In this document: in pieces, positions 1 to 8,749 of the stretch
Numbering within the stretch: the stretch's first letter is position 1
Layout: each line of letters starts with the position of its first letter
NCBI GenBank assembly: GCA_963778895.1
Contig: CAVZVZ010000005.1
Coordinates: forward strand, 1,116,001-1,180,000
Length of the DNA: 64,000 bases
Source of the DNA: CAVZVZ01 sp963778895
Lineage (GTDB): Bacteria > Actinomycetota > Acidimicrobiia > Acidimicrobiales > Acidimicrobilacustridaceae
Reading direction: 5' to 3'
Notes under the pieces: generated by a model
Told to the model about the DNA's origin: nothing
Seen by the model: the letters and a program-made list of their open reading frames with translations, nothing else
Databases searched by the model: none
Program-made: the position numbers and the translations under genes

Positions 1-1037
1 GGATCGTCGACGCCGACGGGCAAGGCCACGCTGGTGACCGAGAAGCGGTTGTGCCCTGCGGAGGCGGTGGAATCCTGGCTGCCGATCGGGATGAGCGCAC
101 GCGGCTCTCGATCGTCGGGATCGAACGAACCGATGGTTTCCATATGACGACGTAGCGCTCCCGCCGTGATCGCCAGCACGACGTCGTTGACGGTTGCACC
201 GCACGCCTTCTTGACCGCAACGATGTCGGCCATGGGAATCGAGTCCCACGCGAAGCCCCGACGCGGACCGATCGGTCCCGTGAACGGGAGTGCCGGTGCG
301 GTGGTGGGCGGACCGCGGCGGACCGAGCCGACGACCCGCGAGGCGAACCGGGCGTTCGAACCGATTCGTCGTGGGTCGATCAGCGCCCGCATCGCAGCGA
401 CGACGACTCCCGCCTGTCGACGCGTGCGCACGGCCAACGCTCGCGCCGTCAGGTCGAGGGCACCAGGTGTCGGTTCCGGTGACCAGTCACGGAACTCGTC
501 CGACGGCGGCCGGGGCGTCGGGTCGAGCAACAATGTGGCCGCGGCATGAAGAGCGATGCCATCAGCCATGACGTGATGCGCCCGCAGGACGACCGCGAGA
601 ACCTCGACGTCGGCGCCGTCGACCCTCATGGCGTCGATCCCCTCGACCACGTGGATGTCCCACAAGGGATGGGCGAGGTCCATCGGCTCGCTGAGAAGGT
701 CGTCGATGAACGCGCGGAGCGCGTTCGAACCGCGCTTCTTCGGGAGCTTCACCCGTATGTGGTGCCGTTCGATGTCGAAATCGGTGTCATCGACCCAGAG
801 GGGCGCAGCCAGGTCTGCGAGCACGGGAGCAATTCGCTGGCGAAACCGGGGCAGCGCGGAAAGTCGGGCGTCCACATCGGCTCGCAGCTCCTCGTAGCGC
901 AGCCGTCCTCGGCGGTCGCGCAGGGGCGCCGCCTCGAAGAAGCACAGCGCGCCGATCTGCAGCTGCGTTCCCGGCGCTTCCGCATACAACAACACCGCAT
1001 CCTCGGCGTTGAGCAACTCAGGGGACATCCCCGGCAT
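1..1037 (-). CDS. WS/DGAT-type acyltransferase (3' end cut by window edge)
   Basis: Wax ester synthase/diacylglycerol acyltransferase family: transfers acyl groups from acyl-CoA to diacylglycerol or fatty alcohol, making storage lipid at the membrane surface. The frame from ATG 1037 begins MPGMSPELLNAEDAVLLYAE, matching the family start (xxLSPxDAxFLxxE), and carries the catalytic motif HHVMADG at residues 154-160 (family HHxxxDG). About 345 residues are visible; the C-terminal part lies beyond the left edge. A second in-frame ATG at 1028 is possible. It starts 17 bp after the stop of the upstream hypothetical gene, so the two are probably cotranscribed. Family assignment is firm; substrate is not inferable. 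Confidence 0.9.
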   Translation of the reverse strand, partial: MPGMSPELLNAEDAVLLYAEAPGTQLQIGALCFFEAAPLRDRRGRLRYEELRADVDARLSALPRFRQRIAPVLADLAAPLWVDDTDFDIERHHIRVKLPKKRGSNALRAFIDDLLSEPMDLAHPLWDIHVVEGIDAMRVDGADVEVLAVVLRAHHVMADGIALHAAATLLLDPTPRPPSDEFRDWSPEPTPGALDLTARALAVRTRRQAGVVVAAMRALIDPRRIGSNARFASRVVGSVRRGPPTTAPALPFTGPIGPRRGFAWDSIPMADIVAVKKACGATVNDVVLAITAGALRRHMETIGSFDPDDREPRALIPIGSQDSTASAGHNRFSVTSVALPVGVDD

Positions 1038-1054
1038 TGGTGGATCATCGCGCC

Positions 1055-1779
1055 TCAGACGCAGGCGGGCATCGATTGGACGTGACGGTCGGCGTCGTAG
1101 GTCTCGAAGATCGCCCGACCAACGGCGAACAATCCGCGGTTCGGGATCGGGAATCCGCCGAGCTGACGTTGCGGGACGATCGGCCCTGCTTCCCCGAGCG
1201 GCTCGTCGCGAAGCATCGCGTCGACCTCGGTCGTGACCCAAACGTACTCGGGGTTCACCTTGAACCACTGCTGGCTCGGCACGCGCCCATTCAGGCGGAT
1301 CATGCCCGCCCGCAGCATCGGTCCCGCCATGCGACCCATCGCGGCGAGCACTATCGAGTTCCGCCACAGTGCGGTCGGAAGATGCGAGGCCGCCAGCGTC
1401 ATGGCTCGAGTGGCCGGCGTCCTCTCGATCCTCATATGCCATTCGAGGACCCCATCGATGCGGACACGCAGGGTCCATTCGTCCAACCATCGCAGTTCGA
1501 TGTCGCGCTGCTCGGCGGCGACGAGCGCGGTGACCGAAGTAGCGCGGGCACGCCTGCGGGGGCGGTACATCGGTCCACATCGTCCACCGCCCGTCGGGAT
1601 CGCAGTACCAGACCGCGCTGTAGGCGGGTCCGATCGAGTTGTGAGGAAACCGTCGCATCGCCAGCACCTGCCCAGACCGGAACGGCTGTCCCATGACGCC
1701 GTAGCCCGAGAATCGCTCGCCGTCCCCCGCCGGCAACGACGTGTGTTCGGTCGCGACTGCGAGTCGGCCGGGTGTCTCC
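1055..1779 (-). CDS. Hypothetical protein, one internal frameshift
   Basis: No family recognised. The start ATG at 1779 is chosen because AAGAAGGA lies about 7 bases upstream. The first frame (METPGRLAVATEHTSLPAGD...) reads well to about position 1550, after which the coherent reading moves to another frame (ALVAAEQRDIELRWLDEW...) that ends at 1055. Joined, the product is about 240 residues, soluble, with a Trp/Arg-rich middle and no membrane segment. It is immediately upstream of the acyltransferase gene and probably in the same transcript. The break may be a sequencing indel or a real mutation. Confidence 0.6.
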
Positions 1780-1908
1780 ATGGGGATGTCCTTCTTGCCG
1801 GAGTTGGCGTGGGGTCGTTGTCCTTGTTGTACCGATCACGCGAGAAGCGCACATCGGGTGTTCGACCGATCTTCCCGACACCATCAGGGTGTCCTACGGT
1901 GATCAGCG

Positions 1909-3489
1909 ATGGCTGACGTCGACCAACCATCGGGAGTGCGGTTGGCTGAGCTCGTCGCCGCGTTGTCGTTGGCCACCGACCTCGGGCTGGGCCAACCCCA
2001 AGAGCACGTGCTCCGCCAAACGGTGATCGCGCGACGCCTCGCCGAGGAGGCGGGACTCAGCGAGTGGCAGCGATCCGCCAGCTTCTACGTTTCACTGCTC
2101 GCCTGGGTGGGCTGCGTGTCCGACTCGCACGAAATGGCGATGTGGTTCGGCGATGATCGCCAGCTTCGCGCCGACAGCTACCAGGTCGACAAGACCGGGG
2201 TGCCGCTGATGCGGTTCATGGTCGGTCACGTCGGGCTGGGCTCGTCGCCGTGGCGCCGGCTCACGATGATCAGCCGGTTCTTGGCAGGCGGGTTCGGCGA
2301 CGCTGGACGCTCGATGGTCACGCACTGTGAGACCACCGCCGACCTCGCTGATCGTCTCCAGCTCGACGGCGGGGTACATCAGTCGTTGCGACAGGCGTTC
2401 GAGCGGTGGGACGGCCAAGGCGTGCCCGGCACGTTCTCCGGCGAAGCAATCGATCCCGTGATGCGAGTGGTGCAGATCGCCGACGACGCCGAGGTGTTCC
2501 ACCGCGTCGAAGGCATCGACGCCTCCGTCGAGATGCTCCGGTCGCGGCGGGGCACGGAGTTCGATCCCGACCTCGTGGACGTGTTCTGTGCGCACGCGGA
2601 CGAACTGCTCGGCGACCTCGACGGGATCGACATCTGGGACGCGGCCATAGGCGAAGGCGGGCAGATGGAACCCGATCTCACCGAAGGCGAGCTGACCGAG
2701 GTGTTACGGGCCTTCGGCGACTACGCCGACCTCAAGAGCCCGTCCTGGCTCGGGCACTCCGCCGGCGTGGCGGGCCTCGCGGCGGAGGCGGCGCGTCGCA
2801 TGGGTATGCCCGTCGACGTCGTCGATCTGATCGAGCGGGCCGCGCTCGTGCATGACTTGGGTGCGATCGGAGTGTCCAGTGGCGTGTGGGACAAACCCGG
2901 GCCGTTGTCGGTCGCCGACCGCGAGCGGGTCCGCACCCATCCGTACCTGACCGAGCGCGTCCTGGCGCGCGCACCGCGCCTCGCGGAGATCGGAACCCTC
3001 GCGGCGCTACACCATGAGCGCCTGGACGGATCGGGCTACCCGCACGGGGTGCGCCGCGACGCGATCCCGCTGGCGGCTCGCGTGGTAGCAGTGGCCGACG
3101 TTTACCACGCGCTCGGCGAGACCCGCCCCCATCGCGCCGCGCTCACCGCGTCGGAGGCCGCAACCGTCGTGCGCGACGAGGTGAGAGCCGGACGACTCGA
3201 CGGTGAGGTGGTCAACGCGATTCTCGCGTCCGCCGGTCACCGCGTCCGGCGACGACCAGAGTTGCCCGCCGGGCTCACTCCCCGTGAGGCCGAGGTGCTC
3301 GTCCTGATGGCAATGGGACAATCGAACAAGCAGATCGCGCGCGAGCTGTCGGTTAGTGCCAGCACCGTCGGCACCCACATCGAGCACGTGTACCAGAAGA
3401 TCGGGGTGTCGACGCGTGGCGCAGCCGCGATGTTCGCCATGCGCCACGGTCTCGTCGGATCCGGCAACGGTGACACAAACATCGGGTGA
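1909..3489 (+). CDS. Tandem HD-GYP protein with C-terminal LuxR-type HTH
   Basis: A 526-residue predicted cyclic-di-GMP phosphodiesterase/transcription factor. The second HD-GYP domain is intact: H283, HD at 315-316, then HHERLDGSGYP at 368-378 (GYP 376-378), followed by ARVVAVADVYHAL. Residues 456-520 form a LuxR/GerE helix-turn-helix (LTPREAEVLVLM...SNKQIARELSVS...TVGTHIEHVYQKIG). The N-terminal ~250 residues look like a degenerate copy of the same fold, with ERWDGQGVPG at 165-174 in place of the HHE..GSGYP motif and no HD pair. Known HD-GYP domains hydrolyse c-di-GMP; coupling to a DNA-binding tail suggests ligand-controlled transcription (inference). It is divergent from the hypothetical gene at 1055-1779. 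Confidence 0.88.
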   Translation: MADVDQPSGVRLAELVAALSLATDLGLGQPQEHVLRQTVIARRLAEEAGLSEWQRSASFYVSLLAWVGCVSDSHEMAMWFGDDRQLRADSYQVDKTGVPLMRFMVGHVGLGSSPWRRLTMISRFLAGGFGDAGRSMVTHCETTADLADRLQLDGGVHQSLRQAFERWDGQGVPGTFSGEAIDPVMRVVQIADDAEVFHRVEGIDASVEMLRSRRGTEFDPDLVDVFCAHADELLGDLDGIDIWDAAIGEGGQMEPDLTEGELTEVLRAFGDYADLKSPSWLGHSAGVAGLAAEAARRMGMPVDVVDLIERAALVHDLGAIGVSSGVWDKPGPLSVADRERVRTHPYLTERVLARAPRLAEIGTLAALHHERLDGSGYPHGVRRDAIPLAARVVAVADVYHALGETRPHRAALTASEAATVVRDEVRAGRLDGEVVNAILASAGHRVRRRPELPAGLTPREAEVLVLMAMGQSNKQIARELSVSASTVGTHIEHVYQKIGVSTRGAAAMFAMRHGLVGSGNGDTNIG

Positions 3490-3531
3490 TCGACCGATGC
3501 GCAGAAGCCATTCGTACCGTAGAAACGGGGC

Positions 3532-3894
3532 ATGACCAACAAGGCCGCCATCAGTCTCAGCACGGGTCTCGAGGATCCAGAGAAGGTGACCGTCGCGCTG
3601 CTCGTCGCGGTAGGCGCGGCCGAGTCCGACCGTCCCACGTTGATGTTCCTCACCAAGGAAGCAGTGCGTCTCGCCCTCGACGGCATCGCCGTGGGCCTGG
3701 CGTGCGAAGGGTGCCCGCCGATCGGGGATTTGATGAAGCGATACATCGCCGCCGACGGCCGGTACCTGGTGTGCCCGATCTGCTTCAACGCCAAGCAGCT
3801 CGACGACGCGGAGCTGATCGAAGGCGCCGAGCTCGGTGGGACCGTGCAGTTGTGGGAATGGATCGGCGACGGGGCGACCACCTTCAGCTACTGA
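3532..3894 (+). CDS. DsrE/F-like small protein
   Basis: A 120-residue protein with the alpha/beta pattern of the DsrE/DsrF sulfur-relay fold: an N-terminal strand, the segment PTLMFLTKEAVRLALDG, then Gly-Cys (EGCPPIGDLMKRYIAADG) and a CPICFNAKQL segment. The three cysteines are consistent with sulfur transfer or redox roles, but no partner Tus/Dsr genes are present, so function is open. The ATG at 3532 follows the upstream gene by 42 bases. Family-level assignment is by pattern and moderately sure. Confidence 0.75.
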   Translation: MTNKAAISLSTGLEDPEKVTVALLVAVGAAESDRPTLMFLTKEAVRLALDGIAVGLACEGCPPIGDLMKRYIAADGRYLVCPICFNAKQLDDAELIEGAELGGTVQLWEWIGDGATTFSY

Positions 3895-3955
3895 GCCACC
3901 CCGCCCCCTCCAACTCGGGCACAGTGGAGCAACTGTCGGAGTCGGAGGAGGACGC

Positions 3956-4489
3956 ATGGGGGTTCGACGCGTGGTGACCGGACACTCGGTCGACGGCAAG
4001 GCGGTGGTGGTGACGGACGATCACGTCGAGCCGATCATGCTCGACCTCCTACCCGGGTACGCCTTCCAACGCGTGTGGGGGGCCGACGAAGCCCCCACCT
4101 TCCCGGACGACGGCGCACCGCGACCGGCTCACACCTACTTCCCGCCGGTGGGCGGTTTTCGCTTCGGGCTGTTCACGGTGCCGCCCGAAACGACGGTGAT
4201 GCCTCACGACGTCGACATTCCGGCCGCGCTGGCCGAGCTCGAGCACGCGCTACCGGGCATGGCCGCGCACATGGAACCCGAGAGCCCGGGGATGCACACG
4301 ACCGACACCATCGATTTCGAGTACGTGTTGTCGGGCGCGGTCGACCTCGAGCTCGACGATGGCGAGATCGTGCACCTCGTCGCGGGCGACACGGTCGTGC
4401 AGAACGGCACCCGTCACGCGTGGCGCAACCGCGGCACCGAGCCCTGCGAGATGGTGGTCGTGCTCGTCGGCGCCCATCGCCACGGCTGA
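3956..4489 (+). CDS. Cupin-domain protein
   Basis: A 177-residue protein whose C-terminal half is a cupin barrel: TDTIDFEYVLSGAVDLELDD...VHLVAGDTVVQNGTRHAWRN. The metal-site histidine of motif 2 is present (GTRHAWRNRG); the HxH of motif 1 is not obvious, so metal binding is doubtful. ATG 3956 is preceded by GGAGGACGC, an excellent ribosome site; longer upstream readings lack one. It sits 23 bases before an SDR gene and after the DsrE-like gene, so these may be one operon. Substrate unknown. Confidence 0.82.
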   Translation: MGVRRVVTGHSVDGKAVVVTDDHVEPIMLDLLPGYAFQRVWGADEAPTFPDDGAPRPAHTYFPPVGGFRFGLFTVPPETTVMPHDVDIPAALAELEHALPGMAAHMEPESPGMHTTDTIDFEYVLSGAVDLELDDGEIVHLVAGDTVVQNGTRHAWRNRGTEPCEMVVVLVGAHRHG

Positions 4490-4512
4490 ACGTTCAACCT
4501 CAAGGAGTCGAG

Positions 4513-5286
4513 GTGTCTGAGCAAGCGGCAGTGTTGAAATCCTTCGACCTCCGCGGTCGGGTGGCGATCGTGACCGGTGGGAGCCGAGGCATCGGCCGCG
4601 CCATCGCGATGGGCTTCGCCTCGGTCGGCGCCCACGTGACCATCGCGAGTCGAAAGCGAGAGGCGTGCGATGCGACCGTCGCGCAGATCACCGCCGCGGG
4701 TGGATCGGCGTTGGCCGTCCCGACCCATGTCGGGGATGTGGACCAGCTCGCGGCCTTGACCGATGCGACCGTCGACCGGTTCGGGGGGATCGACATCATC
4801 GTGAACAACGCGGCCAACCCCTTGGCGTTGCCGATCGGATCGATCACACCGGAGGCACTGGCGAAGTCCTACGAAGCCAACCTGCGGGGCCCGCTGTTCC
4901 TGGTGCAGTCGGCCCTGCCCCATCTTCGGGCCAGCGAACACGCGGCGGTGATCAACGTGGTCACCGCGGGGGTGTTCACCTCGGGGGCGTACGTATCGAT
5001 GTACGTCGCGGCCAAATCTGCACTGCTCGCGATGACCAGGTCGATGGCGGCGGAGTTCGCACCGGACGGCATCCGCGCCAACGCCTTGGCGCCCGGCACG
5101 GTCAGGACCGACATGGTGACCGTCATGCCCGAGGCGTTCCAACAGGCTGCGGTCGACGCGCAGTTGATCAAGCGCATGGCCGACCCGTCGGAGATGGTCC
5201 CGGGCGCCCTCTTCCTCGCGAGCGATGCCTCGTCGTTCATGACCGGTCAGACCTTGATCCTCGACGGCGGTATGACCGTGCACTGA
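4513..5286 (+). CDS. SDR-family oxidoreductase
   Basis: A 257-residue classical short-chain dehydrogenase/reductase. Visible motifs: cofactor loop TGGSRGIG near residue 24, NNAA, the YxxxK pair (MYVAAKSAL), and the C-terminal FLASDASSFMTGQTLILDGG. The start GTG 4513 has AAGGAG 5-10 bases upstream; longer readings overlap the cupin gene and are rejected. The catalytic Ser that normally lies 13 residues before the Tyr is Thr here (NVVTAGVF). Substrate is unknown; linkage with the cupin gene suggests a small catabolic or detoxification operon (inference). Confidence 0.9.
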   Translation: MSEQAAVLKSFDLRGRVAIVTGGSRGIGRAIAMGFASVGAHVTIASRKREACDATVAQITAAGGSALAVPTHVGDVDQLAALTDATVDRFGGIDIIVNNAANPLALPIGSITPEALAKSYEANLRGPLFLVQSALPHLRASEHAAVINVVTAGVFTSGAYVSMYVAAKSALLAMTRSMAAEFAPDGIRANALAPGTVRTDMVTVMPEAFQQAAVDAQLIKRMADPSEMVPGALFLASDASSFMTGQTLILDGGMTVH

Positions 5287-5305
5287 CCGTCGACCATCCT
5301 CGAAC

Positions 5306-7906
5306 CTAGGTCAGGATCTCGACGTACCCGTCGGTTCCGTGCACGCGGATCCACTGGCCATCTCGGATCAGCCGGGTGGCTTGCTCCACGCCCACGACGG
5401 CCGGCAAGCCGTACTCCCGTGCGATGACCGCGCCATGGGTCATCAGCCCCCCGACCTCCGTCACCAGGCCGGTGACAGCGACGAACAGGGGCGACCAGCT
5501 GGGATCGGTGTAGGCCGTGACGAGGATGTCGCCGGCTTCGAGATCGGCTTCCTCCATGTCATGGATGACGCGGGCCCGGCCCTCGATGGTCCCGGCGGAA
5601 ACCGGTAAGCCGACCAACGCACCGGCCGGCACGTCACCGCGTCGATACGACCCGGCGATGATCTCGCCATCCGACGTGAGCACGCGGGGCGGTGTGAGCG
5701 CTTGATACGACGCGAAAGCGTCCTTGCGTTGTCGAATGAGCGCCTCATCCGCCTGGTTCGTGCGCACGACGTCGCGGAGCTCGTCGAACGTGAGGAAGAA
5801 GATGTCCTCCGGATCATGAACCACCTGTGTGAGCACGAGGCGATCGGCCTCTCGCAGCATGGCTTGCTTGTAGATGAAGTACCGGCTGATCATGCCGTAC
5901 TTCGGGAACTCGCGGTACCCGATGAAGGTCCGCACACGGTCGATCATCCGCTTGGTCTCGTCGGCCTTCTGCTCGCCATCCGGCAACGCTCGCAGTCGCT
6001 CCAGCACGTCCAGTTCCTTCTGCTGCGCCTCTTGCTTCCCGCGCTCGAAGTGCCGCTCGGCCTCGCCGGGCTCGAAGCTCTTGATGTTGCCGAGGATCAC
6101 CGGCACGAGCGCGGTGGGGTGCTCGCTCCAACGCGGCCTCGTGATGTCGATCTCGCCGACGCAACGCATGCCGTAGGTGTCGAGGTACGCCCGGATCGCG
6201 TCACGCGCTTCCGGTCCGCCCTCGAGCGTCGCCAGCATGTCGCTGTTCAGGAAGCCGTCGTCCTCCACGTCTTGCAGGAAGGCCACCACGTCCGGATGGG
6301 GACGGATCACGTCGGCGACGTCCAAGAGCGCCAGTCCCATCTGCGACGTCACGTTGTTCGGAGCGGACTGCGTGAGCGTGTCGGCCGCGTTCTTCTCGTC
6401 CAGCCAGTCCTGCAACTGATCGTTGAGCCACCAGGTGGCCTCCATCCCCGCCATGATCGCCTCCTGGCTCTGCGGATCGAACAGGATCCGCTTCATCTCG
6501 GGCACGTCCTCCAGGATGAAGTCGAACAGCGCCGAGCCCGACGTCGTCTGGATGTCGCGCTGCAAGGCGGCGATGGACGCATGAGCGCGTGCGATGAGGT
6601 CGCTGACGATGGCGGCGTCGTTGTCGATCGAGGAGGGTGTGGCGCCCGGCAGTGGGCGGACGGCGGCATCGTCCGCAGGCGGCGGGATGAAGTCACCACG
6701 GTCGAGCACGGTCTGCATCGCGTCCCGGATCAGCGGATCGCTTCGCCCCATCAGCTCGAGGAGACCGACCCGGCTCCCGGGCGAAGCCAGGTGGGGGGTC
6801 ACGTCGACGAACAGCCTCCCGCCGGCCTCGTACATCGGCGGGAGGGCCGTCAGCTTCCACATGGCGAGCCCCAGTGGCTTCATCGGGTCCGTCATCATCT
6901 GCTGGTGACCGACCGACACGTAGACGTGGTTCTCTTCGTCGCCGCGCTCGGGGATGGGGAACAGCGTGGTGATGGGACGGCTCTGCACGATCTCGAAGTC
7001 ATCGTCAACCAGGCACCATTCGATGTCCTGAGGGCGGTCGAAGTGCGCTTCGATCCGCCGGCCCAGCCGCGCGAGCCGCACGACTTGCGCATCCGTCAGC
7101 GCGGGCTGCTCCTGTTGCGCCGGGTCGATCGCCTGTTCCTGCGTCCCGCCCGCCGGTAGCGCGCCGATGGCGAGCTGCTTGGTGGCGATCACCTTCGAGA
7201 TGATCTCGCCGTCCCGCACCGTGTAGGTGTCCGCGTTCACCCGGCCGGAGACCAGGGCTTCGCCGAGGCCGAAGGTCGCGTCCACGGAGACGACATTCCG
7301 GTTGGAAGTGACGGGGTCGGCCGTGAACAGGACGCCGGCCGCATGCGGAAAGACCATCTGCTGCACGACCACGGCCATGTGGACCTTCCGGTGGTCGAAG
7401 CCGTTCCGCAGGCGGTAGGTCACGGCCCGCTCGGTGAAGAGCGATGCCCAGCACCGGCTGACGTGCTGGAGGATCGCCGCCGGCCCCACGATGTTCAGGT
7501 ACGTGTCCTGCTGGCCTGCGAAGGACGCGGTCGGCAAGTCCTCTGCCGTCGCACTCGATCGGACGGCGTAGGGGGCTTGCTCGCCGAGCTCGGTGAGCGC
7601 GCCCGTGATCGCCGCCGCCAGATCGCCGGGAATGGCGATCGCTTCGAGGGACCGACGGATCTCCGCGCTGAGCGTGCGGATCGCGTCCCGGTCATCCGGG
7701 TCCAGGCGCGACAGCCGATCGAGCCGTTCGTCGATCGACGGGGCCTGCGCCATGATCCGCCGGAACGCGTCCGTCGTCACGCAGAAGCCAGCCGGTACGC
7801 GGATGCCTTCGATCCGCGACAGCTCCCCTAGCTGCGCGCCCTTGCCGCCAACGAGCGCGACCTGCGTCTGGTCGATCTCCTCAAAGCCCAGCGCGTAGCT
7901 GCCCAT
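5306..7906 (-). CDS. rph: Rifampicin phosphotransferase (Rph-like)
   Basis: An 866-residue three-domain dikinase-like enzyme that in characterised members uses ATP to transfer the beta-phosphate to rifamycins. The N-terminus has the ATP-grasp pattern (ALVGGKGAQLGELS; VRSSATAEDLPTASFAGQQD), the middle is the long helical substrate domain, and the swivelling phosphohistidine domain is at the C-terminus (GGLMTHGAVIAREYG, His824). That order and length match Rph (about 867 residues, His825 in the Listeria enzyme) and differ from PEP synthase, where the His domain is central and a PEP-binding domain follows. ATG 7906 is chosen because AGAAGGT lies 6-7 bases upstream; a 60-codon upstream extension lacks homologous character. 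An RAE-like palindrome lies about 70 bp upstream. Confidence 0.88.
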   Translation of the reverse strand: MGSYALGFEEIDQTQVALVGGKGAQLGELSRIEGIRVPAGFCVTTDAFRRIMAQAPSIDERLDRLSRLDPDDRDAIRTLSAEIRRSLEAIAIPGDLAAAITGALTELGEQAPYAVRSSATAEDLPTASFAGQQDTYLNIVGPAAILQHVSRCWASLFTERAVTYRLRNGFDHRKVHMAVVVQQMVFPHAAGVLFTADPVTSNRNVVSVDATFGLGEALVSGRVNADTYTVRDGEIISKVIATKQLAIGALPAGGTQEQAIDPAQQEQPALTDAQVVRLARLGRRIEAHFDRPQDIEWCLVDDDFEIVQSRPITTLFPIPERGDEENHVYVSVGHQQMMTDPMKPLGLAMWKLTALPPMYEAGGRLFVDVTPHLASPGSRVGLLELMGRSDPLIRDAMQTVLDRGDFIPPPADDAAVRPLPGATPSSIDNDAAIVSDLIARAHASIAALQRDIQTTSGSALFDFILEDVPEMKRILFDPQSQEAIMAGMEATWWLNDQLQDWLDEKNAADTLTQSAPNNVTSQMGLALLDVADVIRPHPDVVAFLQDVEDDGFLNSDMLATLEGGPEARDAIRAYLDTYGMRCVGEIDITRPRWSEHPTALVPVILGNIKSFEPGEAERHFERGKQEAQQKELDVLERLRALPDGEQKADETKRMIDRVRTFIGYREFPKYGMISRYFIYKQAMLREADRLVLTQVVHDPEDIFFLTFDELRDVVRTNQADEALIRQRKDAFASYQALTPPRVLTSDGEIIAGSYRRGDVPAGALVGLPVSAGTIEGRARVIHDMEEADLEAGDILVTAYTDPSWSPLFVAVTGLVTEVGGLMTHGAVIAREYGLPAVVGVEQATRLIRDGQWIRVHGTDGYVEILT

Positions 7907-7975
7907 CCGCACCTTCTGTCGGTCGCGCCGACCGCCTGTGGGCCGGCTCGTGGCCTGCAGTGTCAGCACACGAGG

Positions 7976-7994
7976 GGTCCTTGAAACAAGCCCC
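7976..7994. promoter_or_regulatory. Rifampin-associated-element (RAE)-like palindrome
   Basis: The 19-mer GGTCCTTGAAACAAGCCCC has 8-base arms around a 3-base spacer; it matches the known actinobacterial RAE (GGGGCTTG-N3-CAAGCCCC) at 14 of 16 arm positions, with the right arm perfect. It is nested in a wider inverted repeat, ACACGAGGG (7968-7976) and CCCTCGTGT (7998-8006). It lies 70-88 bases upstream of the rph start and between rph and the divergent gene at 8085. RAEs precede rifamycin-inactivating genes in actinobacteria; use as an operator here is inference. Confidence 0.65.
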
Positions 7995-8084
7995 CCACCC
8001 TCGTGTACTTTGAGACTGGCGGGGAAGATGTTCGCCCGCAACGCCGCCCTCAGTCGGGTCTTTCGCCGCGTCCAGGAGCGTGCC

Positions 8085-8549
8085 ATGTCCTATGCAGTGG
8101 ATTTCGTCACCGTCTCGACCGTCGGGCTCGAATCGTCACCGGTGGCACCGGCACTTGCCGGCCTGCGAGCGAACGAGGCCCGCTACTTCAAGAACAAGTA
8201 CGACCACGTCTTCACCGTCGAGCCGGCAAAGAAAGCCAAGAAGACCATCGAATGGGTGCACCGCATCCTCGAGCAGGAGCGCGACATCGTCATCTCCTCG
8301 CCGCCATTGGAGGCGACCGAGTTCGAGGTAGAGAACATCCGCTGGGCCTACGTGTTCTACGAGAACGGTCTCTCCATCAACGTGCTGTATCCCAGCGACA
8401 ACCCGAAGAAGAGGGCTGTCGGATTCAAGCTCTCCGATGGGATGGAGGTTCCCGCCGAGCTCGCCTCGCGTTTCAAGTTCGCGAGGCAGAAGTCGAAGCT
8501 GGCCGGAACGATCCGTGGCTCGTACTTCGTGATCAAGGGCGAATACTGA
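8085..8549 (+). CDS. Unknown 154-residue protein divergent from rph
   Basis: No family recognised. ATG 8085 is preceded by GGAG at a 7-base spacing (CAGGAGCGTGCC). The product is soluble, basic and has repeated charged segments: KNKYDHVFTVEPAKKAKKT, then an acidic stretch (ATEFEVENIRWAYVFYENG) and a C-terminal RFKFARQKSKLAGTIRGSY. No cysteines, membrane segments or enzyme motifs are visible. It shares its upstream region, including the RAE-like palindrome, with rph, so it may be coregulated or unrelated. Confidence 0.75.
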   Translation: MSYAVDFVTVSTVGLESSPVAPALAGLRANEARYFKNKYDHVFTVEPAKKAKKTIEWVHRILEQERDIVISSPPLEATEFEVENIRWAYVFYENGLSINVLYPSDNPKKRAVGFKLSDGMEVPAELASRFKFARQKSKLAGTIRGSYFVIKGEY

Positions 8550-8749
8550 TCCAGCGCTCGAGGCGCAGCAGGAAGGGCCTCCCGGTTGCGAAGGGGCTGC
8601 ATCCTCGAGCCAGGCGGTCGTGGAGAACGGCACTCGCGCTCTCGGTCGTCGGCGTTGGGACCCGAACGTCCAGTCATCGGGGTGTCCTCAGGTGTGCGTC
8701 CGGCCGCAAGTCCATCCGCTCGACGGTCTCGGAGCTCGGTGCGGAGCGA

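Noticed and set aside
5702..7159. A 485-codon plus-strand open frame
   Set aside because: It is antisense to rph, whose motifs and length are convincing.
5306..7906. Phosphoenolpyruvate synthase as the identity of this gene
   Set aside because: The phosphohistidine domain is C-terminal (His824) and no PEP-binding domain follows; this is the Rph order.
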